Positions 53,421-63,714 of a stretch of 64,000 nucleotides of DNA are shown here, one piece after another. The translations under genes were made by a program, and so were the position numbers. Source of the stretch: Adiantum capillus-veneris. Its lineage: Eukaryota; Streptophyta; Polypodiopsida; Polypodiales; Pteridaceae. The DNA is taken from positions 101,535,855 to 101,599,854 of the forward strand of contig CM043943.1 of NCBI GenBank assembly GCA_014529385.2, read 5' to 3'. Numbering within the stretch: the stretch's first letter is position 1; every line of letters begins with the position of its first letter. The notes under the pieces are model-generated. The model saw only the letters and a program-made list of their open reading frames with translations. It was not told the origin of the DNA and searched no databases.

Positions 53421-54613
53421 GAAGGAAGGTGAGCCAGTAGATACGTACATACGTAAGTTTTCATTGGCATGGGAGCGAATGTGCAAGGCCTTAGCACCAC
53501 ATGTACCCCCGCCTGACATGATTAAGAAGGACAGGTTCTTGGTTGGTTTTTGGGAGAATATACGTTGGAGAGTGGAGCTAAAGAGGCCTAGGACATATAA
53601 AGATGCATTGGAGGTATCAAGGAACAAAGAGTGGAAGCTGAGGAAAATGAGTCAGCTAGGAGTAGAGTCTTTACCCATGAGGTCTGAATTTCAGCCTATA
53701 GAGTCTTTACAAGGTCGCATGCCAGGGGTTCATCATGAACCAGTGGTTGTTGTTACTCCTCAGGTTATGCCAGCAGTGGTCACTACAGCAGTGCAAGATG
53801 ATGGGTTAAGGCAAGACATGAGGCAAGTGGTAGATTTAATGAAGAATCTCAGCCTAAACATGCTAGTTCAAGTGGGAAATAATCGAGGTCGAGGGAGGTA
53901 TGAAAATCAGCCAGGAGGTGAAGAAAGACCTAAGAATGGTGTTGGACAAAGTAATGGTAGGTTCTGGAGGCAGACGCCCACATGTTATAATTGTGGAGAG
54001 CTGGGCCACATCAGCCCACAATGTGATAAGCCACCAAGGATGGGGTGAGACATGTATCCATTGCCAAGACAGGTGCTAACTAGGTCAAATGATTATGGCA
54101 TCGAAATTAAGGGAGAAGAAGGAACCAATGGGTTAACCCAGGAGGAAAAGGGAAACAGAAAAGTGTTAAGTGTGGTTACCTTAGAGAAGGCATCAAAGCT
54201 AGAGGATACATTAGTAATTCCTATTGGAAAGAGGACTACAGAAGACAAGGAAGGAAGAAGTGCCCCAGGTCCTAGTAAGAAGAAGGGAAAGAGTCATGAA
54301 GGCGAGGATGTCAAGGCCAAGGAGAAAAGAAGGGACCGTCGCAAGTTTCATGTTTCAGATTTTCCACTAGGGGATGGGCAATTAAGCTATGACTTGAAGA
54401 AGGATTTGACAATCAGGAAAGCGGATGTTACTTTTGGACATCTTATAGAGATGGTGCCTAAGCTAAAGAGACAGTGGAAGAGGATGGTTAACCCAATGGA
54501 GAAAGAGCAAGAGAGAGATTCAGTAAAGGTATTGGCAATGGATGAGCTACCCGACATTTGCCCAATAGTAGATGTGTGGCACAAAAGAAAAAATCTAGGA
54601 CAATTAAGGTTAT

Positions 54614-54907
54614 GTGGATGGTGGAGCCCGAATATGCGTCATAACACACTCATGCGTTGAGAAGATGGGTCTCACAGTGAATGGGGTGTCAGGCTTCCGG
54701 ATCAGATTGGCAAACCACCATCAACAAGTAAAATTTTTGGGTGTTGTAAAGAGCTTAGAAGTGGAGGCATATGATGCAAAGGCGGTGGTTGATTTTCATG
54801 TGATGCCAGCGGGGTTGGGAGCATATCCTATTATACTAGGCAGACCATGGTTACGTGCAGTGGGAGCTATTCAAGATTGGCAACGTGGTACGATTAGCCT
54901 CTATTGA
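54614..54907 (+). pseudogene. TRG protease region
   Basis: MDGGARICVITHS gives the DGGA active site seen in Ty3-B and Ty3-C. FLGVVKSLEVEAYDAKAVVDF and the ILGRPWLRA end complete the domain. The upstream frame joins by a one-base shift near 54607, and a TGA at 54905 follows ISLY. This is the last enzymatic domain of TRG. Confidence 0.8.
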
Positions 54908-54934
54908 AAGATAGGTGCCAAGAAGCTTTATAAT

Positions 54935-55429
54935 ATGGACACAAGGAAACGATTGGAGGAGCTTTATGAAGATGAGGATGAGTCTAGTGATGAAGACTAC
55001 TATTCCATAGTGACTGATGAGGATAGTGATAGTACTACCAGCAGTGATGAGGATGCTGGTGGTGCAGTTCTTTTGATGGACAAAGAAATCCAGGAGTCTC
55101 GTTTAGCTGCATTTCCAAATGAGGTTGAGGATGAAAGTGAAGGTCCTTATGAACTGATTGAAGGTCTGATGCAAACCAAGGTTGAATTGTCAAAGAAGCA
55201 GGAATTGATGACACACATGATCAGTGGAGACCTCTTAGCTATGGAGAAGGAGATATGTTTTCACATGCAGGTCTATGCCAAAGTAATTGATGGTTTTCTT
55301 GATGCAAGGTTGATATATGGCATCTCTACAAGTTTTCCTTGGGAACCAGGTGGAACCTTGATTAAGTTTTTGATGCAGGGAATGCAAAGTGGTTTTGTGT
55401 GGGATCTAGGTGGAATGAGCATCTATTAG
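54935..55429 (+). CDS. TRG acidic C-terminal frame, replaces pol
   Basis: In the same frame as the protease after one stop. The first 50 residues (KRLEELYEDEDESSDEDYYS, DSDSTTSSDED) correspond to the acidic linker between protease and RT in Ty3-A, B and C. The remaining 110 residues (GPYELIEGLMQTKVELSKKQ, WEPGGTLIKFLMQGM) have no RT motif and I do not recognise them. A stop at 55427 precedes the polypurine-like CTAGGGGATGGGC and LTR-c. The pol genes thus appear cleanly absent, not decayed in place. Confidence 0.6.
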   Translation: MDTRKRLEELYEDEDESSDEDYYSIVTDEDSDSTTSSDEDAGGAVLLMDKEIQESRLAAFPNEVEDESEGPYELIEGLMQTKVELSKKQELMTHMISGDLLAMEKEICFHMQVYAKVIDGFLDARLIYGISTSFPWEPGGTLIKFLMQGMQSGFVWDLGGMSIY

Positions 55430-55463
55430 TGTTGTTGTTGCTGAGCATGAATGCTCTAGCAGT

Positions 55464-55482
55464 CTAGGGGATGGGCAAATTA
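55464..55482 (+). other. TRG polypurine-like tract
   Basis: CTAGGGGATGGGCAAAT lies just before the inferred LTR-c start, in a context (CTCTAG...GGGG-A-GGGC) like those of Ty3-B and Ty3-C. This places the LTR start at about 55483. Confidence 0.6.
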
Positions 55483-56565
55483 TGTCATGAGTTTTTTGGA
55501 GCAAGGGATTGCGCATATGTACATACCCATGCATGGTGCATCAAATAAAGGATTGCCCATTTTCCAGATCCAGGTGGTTACATGGGGCCCACATGTGTAC
55601 AGGTAGGACAACATGTACATAGTGCATCTTTTTTCACTATCACCAGTACCAGCGTGTTTTTTCTATAATAATGAGGAGTTGGTAGTGCGTAAAACTTCTC
55701 GAGGAAGCTATCCACGGGCCGACGACATGAGGTAAGTAGGTGCGTCAGATGGCATCTAGTGGCGTCACGAGGGCGAATGGGGTCAATACTTGCACGTGGA
55801 GAAGTACGGACACAACGTGGGTGTTTCCTTGTGATCATTATGCAAAAATGTCATCATGAGGACCATATTTTGGGGACACTTCACGGGGTGGCGGGATGCA
55901 TTATGGAAAAATTTGAGTGCCAGGTGTGCGCATGGATGCAGCAGGGTGACAACTATGCACTGCGAGGTAAGTTTTTGGCCTGTTCGGGGTTCGTTTGAGG
56001 TCATCTAAAAGGCCAAGGGTGCCCAAGTAATAAAGCTAAGTGTGGGAACTGAAAAAACTAAGAGAAGACCATAAAAAACGTGGAGAGAAGAGGAGGAGCA
56101 GCCGCAACTGTGTTTTTGCTCATTTTGGAGCCTGTTTTGGCCGTAAACTGCTCATCCGAGGTCGGATTTGAGCACTTTGACATTGTAGACTAGGGTTTTG
56201 GGCCGTTCCGGATGCGATGGAGCTGCCCATTTTTTCAAATTCCTCACTGTTTTTCTGTTGTTTTGGCTGTGTAAGTTTCTCCTATGAGTGAAGCTTCTGC
56301 TCCAATTTGTGATTGTATCTGGTATCTTTTACCCCTATTGTGTGAGCTATTTGCCCTATTCGTGTTGTCCCAAGCTCTATTGACTCTAAACATCAGAAAT
56401 TATCCTCTTTTGAGCTGAGGTTTTTGGTTGGGCGTGTGTGTGTGTGTGTGTGTGGGTGTGTGTGTCTTTGTGTGGAGTGGGTAAACGGGTAGACTCTCTC
56501 CTGTCACTCCATAGGTGTGTTCCCTGTCTCGGCCAGGTGTGTTGTGTAAGGCGAGTGGTGCCCCA

Positions 56566-56637
<72 letters not shown>

Positions 56638-56699
56638 CCTTCCACGAGTGTGTGTCGGGTCATTATAGAGGCGTTCTGTGTGTTTTCATCCCGCCCACA
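55483..56699 (+). repeat. TRG LTR-c (3' LTR)
   Basis: About 1217 bp from TGTCATGAG to CCGCCCACA, the fullest LTR of the three. It carries the uninterrupted GGGCGAATGGGG site near 55770 and a greatly expanded (GT)n tract at about 56567-56634. Confidence 0.85.
56567..56634. repeat. (GT)n microsatellite, about 33 units, in TRG LTR-c
   Basis: Uninterrupted GT tract; LTR-a and LTR-b have only about 6 to 10 bp here. Confidence 0.95.
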
Positions 56700-58186
56700 A
56701 CGGGGCCAATGGTAAAGGGGCCCAAATGAGAGATGGTCTATCAAAGAGCAAGGCTAACAAATGGATCATAAGACCTTAGGGTTAGCTTCATTGAAGACCT
56801 CCAATAATGTGTGTAAAAGGCCTTTGACCTTAGGTAAGCTAGCGTTGAGCTTGAGGCGCGGGAACCCGACCCACCTCGAGGTGCTTGTCCTACTTGTCAT
56901 GCTTGATGACTGAGGTACTTGCGGTGATTGATGATTGAGGTGCTTGAGGTGCTTAATTATTGAGATGCTTGAGGTGCTTGACATTCTTGAGATGCTAGGG
57001 TTGCACTTGTGGTGAGAACCCAAGTAGCCCAAGCTTAAAGTGCTTATGAGCCAAGCTTGTGGTGGGAACTCGGCCTATGCATGAGGGGCTTGAGGTGTCA
57101 AAAATTCAAAGATTCAATCCCCACAAGGAGGGGGAAAGCCCTACGTGAGGGGGGATGAGAGAGAACACCCACACACTCACACAAGGCATGCATGGTACAA
57201 AGAAAGCAAAAGGGACACTTGTCAAGTTCCTCCTCATGTTGCTCTCATGGTGTGCCTAAAGCCTATTGGTTGGCCACCCAAGGGGTCCAATAATAATTTA
57301 GGAGATTTAATTAAATAATTTAGCATTTATCTAGCCGTCTCTCTCAAAGGGGAAAGGGGGACACTTGTCTCAAGGATACCCTTGCTGCTTGTGATTGGCT
57401 AGGCGTGAAGGGGTCCAATGAGCTTCAAGCATGAGCTACAAGGGGGGGTCGACCCAAGCAAGCTAGGGGGTTTCTTAGGGGGTATACTCACCCACACACA
57501 CTCACAAACACTCTCATCGTGTGCTATGCAAAGTGCAAGAGCTCCCTCTCCTTCTCCAAGCAAGTAGAGGTTGAGAGCCTACACCAACACTCTTGGATAT
57601 GGAGTGCAAATCCAACCAAGAGCCATGCTTCAATGCTTAAGCTTTCCATCTCCTTCTTCTTCATTACTATGCTATTATGTATGCTGCAAAAAGAGTTATG
57701 ATAAGTGAGGAACTAATTCTTTCTCCTACGAAATGTTTCTTCTTCCTCTTCCCTACCCTCATTCCTTGCTAGCTCTCTTCACCTTCGAAGGTGTTTGAGG
57801 TGTTGGGACTGAGGCTTGGGATAGTTAAATCTTTCTTCAAGTTTATGTTATGTTTGTGATGCATGAAGCTTTCCATATTCATTGCATCACCTAGGTCACA
57901 AGGAACACAAAGATTGTATTGTAACAAGTCTCTCTTAATGGGAGAAATCATAATGCAAATGCCTATTGGAGGGGGGACCGGCTCCACATAAATCCGGTTC
58001 TCAACTGTTGTCATGTTCTCTAAATTCTCTCTCTTGCAAAGTATTGTTCATGCCAAGTTAAGTAATTTCTATGATTATGTTGTTATCTTCAATTATGTTC
58101 ACCCGTTATGCTCAGAAAGTCATTTCTCAAAAGTACTCTCATTAATTTTCGCTACTCTCAAATTAAATAGGCCAATTTCATTACAT
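56700..58186 (+). other. Non-coding region, probably including chromovirus 5' LTR
   Basis: It lies between TRG LTR-c and a primer-binding site at 58187. By position its right part should be the 5' LTR of the chromovirus, ending ...TTACA. However, the only visible part of the 3' LTR (63715-64000) has no match here, so the start of the 5' LTR is missing or the LTR is long. Around 56880-57090 are many GAGGTGCTTG words. No gene is supported. Confidence 0.5.
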
Positions 58187-58198
58187 TGGTATCAGAGA
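58187..58198 (+). other. Chromovirus primer-binding site (initiator Met tRNA)
   Basis: TGGTATCAGAGA, just after ...TTACAT. From here to 58600 is a leader without a supported frame. Confidence 0.8.
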
Positions 58199-58599
58199 AT
58201 TTGGTTTCTCTTTTCTTGCTTAAGAGGAGAGGTCCTTAAGTAGCCTATAAATGGTTGATGTTGTTAGTTATATTAGGGTAAGTGGAACTGGGATCTATTA
58301 TCAGTTTTGTTGAGCTCACTATGTGGGGGATGGTGCACACCTCGGGAGATTTGGAATTAATAATGGGGTCTTTTTAGACTTGCCTACGGCTTTACCATTA
58401 TTGAGCCATAGGAAGTACGAAAGGAGCTAGCCCTTGGCAACTCTGCTATGTTAGACATACTCCTCTACTCTCTATAATTAACCACTTCGAGCCATGAGTG
58501 TAAATACTTAAGAGCCGATTTTCAAAGGCTAAGAGGAGTGGCAACTAAGGTTTTGAATTGCCAAAGCATACACTAAGTACATACATAAATTTTTTTAAC

Positions 58600-60651
58600 A
58601 TGGATGACAATAATCAAGAGAGTAGAATCAACATTGATAGCTTTGATTTTGCACATGAAGGTGCTAATGATGATGCTCCCATGTTTGTGAATTATCTCGT
58701 CACTAGGTTGCAGCAAGCTATGGGCAACTCTGCTTTGCAAGCCGAAGTTACTTCAACAACTTCGTGTTTATGGAATTTCCCTTCCTCTCCAAGAGAAGAG
58801 AGAGATCTTAGGAGTCCTCTTGAAGAGACCCCCAAAAGATGACTCTCTCCCATTCGAGAGGAGGAATCCAAAGAGAAAGAAAGCAATGAAAGTTTAAGTT
58901 CCTCTGAAGATGTGGCTCCACAAAGACGGTGGTCTAGACGATCGCCCACTCCTCCCAAGAGGAAAAGATCAACACATAGTCCTTCTCCTCATCACTCTGA
59001 AAGGCAAGAGAGGAAACAAAGGAAGAAAAGAGCTAGGAAGAGGTCACTCTCTTCTCCTTCTTCTTCACCTTCCTCCTCTTTTGAAGAAAGTTATGGTTAT
59101 TCTCCTAGAGGATACAAGAGGGGAGGACATCGCAAATCATTTCCTACATGGCGAAGGTCACAAAAGCTAAAGAAGTTCAAGAAGGGAGGAAAGAGTATCT
59201 CTTTTCTCACCTATGATGGCACCTTCGGTGCTACCTACAAAGTGTTGGCTTTCATCCAGCAATTTGATGTGGCCTTTGGAGATGAGGGCTTCACATAGTC
59301 CTCTAAGCTACGCCATGTAGCTATGCACTTCCAAATATGCCTTCGTGGAAATGGTGAAGCCCCAAAGACATGGAAAACTCTACGAGTTTCCATCATGAAG
59401 CAATTCCTTGCAAGCGATGCAAAGGAAAAAGTGCTTACCGAATGGCGCAGCTTGAAGCTCCTCTCCCATGAGTCTATCCACAAATATGTAGACAAGTTTT
59501 GGGATTTACATCTCAAGGCTACTGTCTTTCAAAAGATAGACTTTGCTGAGCAAAGGCAACAATTCTGTGCGGGATTACTTGAAGAGATGGCCAAATACAT
59601 CAACTCTCAACGGCCTGGTACTATTAAAGAAGTAATCCATCACACCATGGTTGCTTCACACATCAATTTCCATCAAGGGGCTAGACGTAATGTCAAGCCC
59701 ATGGAAAACAAAGACAAAAATGATGCAAAGAGAGAAACCAAAGTTCAAAATACTTCCCAAGTCAATTCCAACCAAAACAACAATCGGTCCAAGGAGAAGG
59801 GAGTTTACAAAGGTAAAAACAAACTCTCTCCCGAAGAGCTTGAAGCTTTTCGCAAGGACCATAAGTGTTTCAAGTGTGGGGAGCAAGGACATGGCTATCG
59901 TTCTTGCCCCAAGAAGAATACTTGCAATGAGACTCCTAGTGCTTCCACCATCAAAGATCCAAAAGAGGATGATCATTGCAAAGTATCATCACTTTCCTAT
60001 GCTTGGGGAAAGGTAAGAGAGCATGATGCCTTCATCTTGTTTGACCCTGGCTCTACTCTTAACTTCATATCAATGGAGTTGGCCACCAAGTTGGACATTC
60101 AAGCTTTTGAGATGGGAGATATAGTAGTGGCTAATGCAGCTTTCAAGGGACAACAAGCCTTCGTTACTCCCTTGATTGGGAAGTTGAGGCTTAATGTCCA
60201 AAGCTATGTCAAAAAGGAAGACTTCTTCATCTCTCCTCTCCAACATGAGGATGTTATCCTAGGGGAACCATGGTTTGATCGCATGGCTGCCAACATGAAG
60301 TTCCTTGAAAGGAGAATCTACTTCAACTACAGAGGAAAGAACATGTATATAGATGCTAGTGAGTGTGGTCGCACTATTCCACTTGTAAATCCTCTTGCTT
60401 TTGATAATTCAATGAAGAGCTCAGTTTTTGCGTACATGATTTTTGTCAAAGAGTCTCTAAAAGATACTAATGTTTCATCAAATGTAAATGGTAGGAATCA
60501 AGAAGAGTTAGACTTGTCTAATTTTCTAAAAGGATTCCAAGATGTATTCATCGATGATATCCCTATGGACTTACCTCCAAAACGAGGGGATGATGACCAT
60601 CGTATTGAGCTCCTTCCTGGAAGCTCACCACCTAACAAGCCTCCTTATTGA
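58600..60651 (+). pseudogene. gag: Chromovirus gag and protease region
   Basis: One frame from MDDNNQESRINID (58600), with TGA at 58840, TAG at 59296 and TGA at 60649. An Arg/Ser-rich region (about 58915-59200) precedes the capsid-like part (MHFQICLRGNGEAPKTWKTL, FLASDAKEKVLTEWRSL, QRQQFCAGLLEEM). Knuckle CFKCGEQGHGYRSC is intact (about 59869). The protease shows FILFDPGSTLNFIS, where DPGS stands in for the usual DTGA or DSGA, and ILGEPWF. The end (DVFIDDIPMDLPPKRGDDDHRIELLPG) is the normal lead into chromovirus RT. Three stops, all in one frame. Confidence 0.88.
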
Positions 60652-63355
60652 GTCTCACAAGCTCAACAAGAGGAGATCATGAGGCAAGTACAAGAGCTGG
60701 TAGACAAAGGGATGGTGAGGCCTAGTTCCTCTCCCTTCTGTTCTCCATTCCTTTTAGTGCAAAATAAAGATGGTACATACCGTATGTGTGTGGACTATCG
60801 AGCACTAAACCATATCACTATCAAAAACAGATTTTCCATACCTTGGGTAGAAGATTTGTTTGATAAGCTACAAGGCTTGACCTACTTCAGTAGGATTGAC
60901 CTTAAGAGTGGCTATCATCAAATAAGGATAGTGGATGAAGATATCTTAAAGACCACGTTTCGCACAACGTTTGGTCTTTATGAATATCTAGTCATGCCTT
61001 TTGGCTTGACTAATGCACCAGCTACATTCAATCGTTTGATGGAGAAAATTTTTAGACCATATCGTAAATTCACTAGAGTGTTCTTTGATGATATCATCAT
61101 CTACTCCAAGTCTTTGGAGGAACATAAGCAACATCTCCAAGTGATTTTTCAAGCATTGAGGGAGAACAAGCTTTTTCTCAACCAAAAGAAAAGCGAATTC
61201 TTCCTTCAAGAGATTCAATACCTAGTTCATATTATCCTAAATATGGTATCCAAATGGATCCATCAAAGTTAGAGGTAATAAAATCATGGCCTAACCCACA
61301 TCTACATGAGCTAAGAACTTTGTTGGTATGTGTGCATACTATAGACGCTTCATAGCAAAATTCTCTCAAGTAGCAGGACCACTACACGACTTAACTAAGA
61401 AGAACGTTAAGTTTGTATGGACTGCTAAGGAGCAAAATGTTTTTGAAAAGCTCAAAGAGAAGCTTACTTCCCAACCAGTCCCTCGTGCTTCTGGATCTCT
61501 CAAAGCCATTTGAGGTCCAATGTGATGCTTGTGGTGATTGCCTTGGAGCAGTTTTGCTTCAAGAAGGGCATGCCATAGTATATGAGAGCCGAAGGCTCAA
61601 TATTGATGAACGAGTCTTGGGCATTTATGAGAAAGAGCTTTTAGCTGTTCTACATGCCCTAGACACATGGAAGCACTACCTACTGGGGACTCCATTTATC
61701 CTACGAACCGACCACCAAAGTCTCAAGTATTTCATGAGGCAAACCAAGCTTTCCGACAAACAAATGAGGTGGGCAAATTTTCTTCCGCAATTTAATTTCC
61801 ATATTGCTCACATAGCTGGTAATCACAATCAAGTGGCCGATGCACTTTCACGACGACTCAAAGTTAATGCGGTGTCTATAGCTACTCACATTGATCTATC
61901 CTCTATGATAGATGAGTATGCTACTGACCCTGAATTTAGAGACATAATGTCAGCCCTTGCTTTGGGGAAGAAAGAGGAACAATTCACCTTGCAGGCTGGT
62001 TATCTTCTCCACGGCAATAGGCTATGTGTTACCCATTCCCTTCGTGAGAAAGTTATGTATGAATCCCATGCTCCTCCATATGTGGGGCATAGAGGTATTC
62101 AACCTACTCTCCCAGGAGTAGAGACATACTTCTATTTGCCTACCATGAAAGTGGAAATACAAGAGTATGTTTCAAAATGTGTAGTATGCCAAAAGACCAA
62201 GTGTGATAGAGGGAAGCAACTTGGATTACTCGAGCCATTGCCTATCCCAAATTCACCATGGGAGAGTATATCCATGGATTTCATCTTTGGAATACCCAAG
62301 TCTATCCATGGGAATATAGGAATATGGACACTAGTTGACATGTTTAGCAAGCAAGCACATTTTATTCCTTTCAAAAAGACTATTAAGGCACATCAAATGG
62401 CAACTCTCTTCATATCTCAGATTTTCAAGCACCATGGATTACCCACATCCATCGTGTCAGATAGAGATCCTAGAATGACCAATAATTTCTGGAAAGGTCT
62501 CTTTGAAAATCTAGGAACAAGATTGAATTTCTCTTCGGTCTATCACCCACAAACGGATGGCCAAAGTGAGATAGCCAATCTTACGATACTCGATCTACTC
62601 AAGACTTATGTTACCGAAGTAGATCAATGCTCACAATGGGAAAAGGACTTACCTCTTGTAGAGTATGCCTACAATAATAATGTACATACTTCTACTGGAA
62701 AATCACCTTTTGAGATCATTGAGGGAAGACCTAAAAGTCCATTGCTACTCAAAGTACATGGGAAGATCTTCGCCCTGCCGATGAGTATAGCTGTGACCTA
62801 CAAGAATCTTTTCAAAAGATTAAGGAGGCTATATCCATCTCTCAACAAAGGCAAAAAGCTACTGATAAGCACAGAAGAGCCTTAATGTTCAAAGAAAATG
62901 ATTGGGTGTTACTCAAGTTTCCTAAGGATCGATTAAGGCAAACGACGGGCAAAAATCCTACGGGCCATCAAAAGTATTATGCTAAACTAGCAAAAAGATA
63001 CTATGGTCCTTTCCAAATCTTGAAGCCCATCAATGAGACGTCTTATCAACTCAAGTTGCCCAACCATTGGCTCATACACAATTCCTTTCATGTAAGCGTA
63101 CTTAAGCCCTACAAAGGAGAGCCACCAACTGAACCAATTATTGAAGACCCTCCCGAAGTTGAAGACCGAGAAGAGGTGCTACAACCCGAAGCTGTTCTTC
63201 GGCATAAAGACAAGGTACTACGACATGGTAAGATTATCCGGTAGTATCTTATTAAGTTCAAAAATTGTGCTTTTGAAGATGCTAGATGGATGCAAGGAAT
63301 ACAGCTTCCGGATAGTATGAACCTTGTCAATGCTTACAATGCTACATTAGAGTAA
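60652..63355 (+). pseudogene. pol: Chromovirus pol: RT, RNase H, integrase, chromodomain-like end
   Basis: RT: VQNKDGTYRMCVDYRALNH, FSRIDLKSGYHQIRI, MPFGLTNAPATFNRLM and VFFDDIIIYSKS, with catalytic aspartates kept. Frameshifts near 61250, near 61480 and near 62780-62885 break it. RNase H: VQCDACGDCLGAVLLQ, YEKELLAVLHALDTWKHYL and RTDHQSLKYFM. Integrase: HHCC ending CVVCQKTK, then SISMDFIFGIP, IVSDRDPRMTNNFW and HPQTDGQSEIANLT. The C-terminal part has [15 protein letters not shown] and [15 protein letters not shown] chromodomain-like tail (VLRHGKIIR, then TAG at 63242, then YLIKFKNCAFEDARWMQ) ends at 63355. Chromodomains steer integration to marked chromatin. Inactive as it stands. Confidence 0.9.
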
Positions 63356-63701
63356 GCAAATATACAAATCTCCTTTAAATGACTCATGTTTTTGTCTTAT
63401 AAGACTAGTCCTCTTTTTAATTGTGCACAAATTTAACTAGTATGCATGCTTAGAATCATGTTTGTGATGACGAAGTCTCTCAAACACCGAGTAGAATTTG
63501 TCACTCTACTTTGGGAGAATGAAATGGACTAAAGAGTAGACATGCTTGCGGCAGCTATGTCTCCCAAGCACCCAATGGATTAGTCATCCATCTTGGAAAG
63601 ATGTCATAGGGTAAAAAGGGATCCTCTACCCGCTAAGTTAAATTGACTAATGACTAAGGCTTTATCTCTTCTACCTCATAGTCGAGGACGACTATGATTT
63701 C
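63356..63701 (+). other. Chromovirus 3' untranslated stretch
   Basis: No gene. It contains the GAGGACGACTATGATTTCAAG type of sequence commonly found before the polypurine tract in chromoviruses. Confidence 0.6.
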
Positions 63702-63714
63702 AAGAGAGAGGTAA
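63702..63714 (+). other. Chromovirus polypurine tract
   Basis: AAGAGAGAGGTAA directly precedes TGTCATAAAATC, the inferred LTR start. Confidence 0.7.

Larger units (their letters stand above)
47572..54660 (+). pseudogene. gag: TRG unit 2 gag, interrupted by Copia-2
   Basis: It starts at MAFSYPKFQGRSDEDVE (47572); a TAA at 47623 follows. The capsid-like part (LLQICLKSDARVWSKAF, WDNLRHGLEAEF) is cut at 47878 by Copia-2. It resumes after the second GAAGG at 53426 in the same frame (FSLAWERMC, MIKKDRFLVGFWENIRW). The CCHC knuckle CYNCGELGHISPQC is intact (about 53986). A TGA at 54046 follows, then the same frame continues to 54660 with DFPLGDGQLSYDLKKDLT and KLKRQWKRMV, the block shared with Ty3-A, B and C. 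A frameshift near 54607 leads into the protease frame. Gag would form the particle in which a partner's RT copies the RNA. Confidence 0.85.
18543..56699 (+). mobile_element. TRG: tandem gag-only Ty3-type element, three LTRs, host of nested insertions
   Basis: Three copies of one LTR (LTR-a 18543-18695 plus 43509-44367; LTR-b 45451-46531; LTR-c 55483-56699) alternate with two internal regions (44368-45450 and 46532-55482). Each internal region starts with the same primer-site-like sequence and ORF-B. The second has gag and protease but no RT, RNase H or integrase. The first has lost everything from the gag start to about 67 bp into the next LTR. LTR-a lacks its first 140 bp or so. This is a two-unit tandem of a TR-GAG-like non-autonomous element, later split by Copia-1 (with Ty3-B and Ty3-C) and Copia-2. 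Its gag and protease are related to those of Ty3-A, B and C. Confidence 0.8.
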
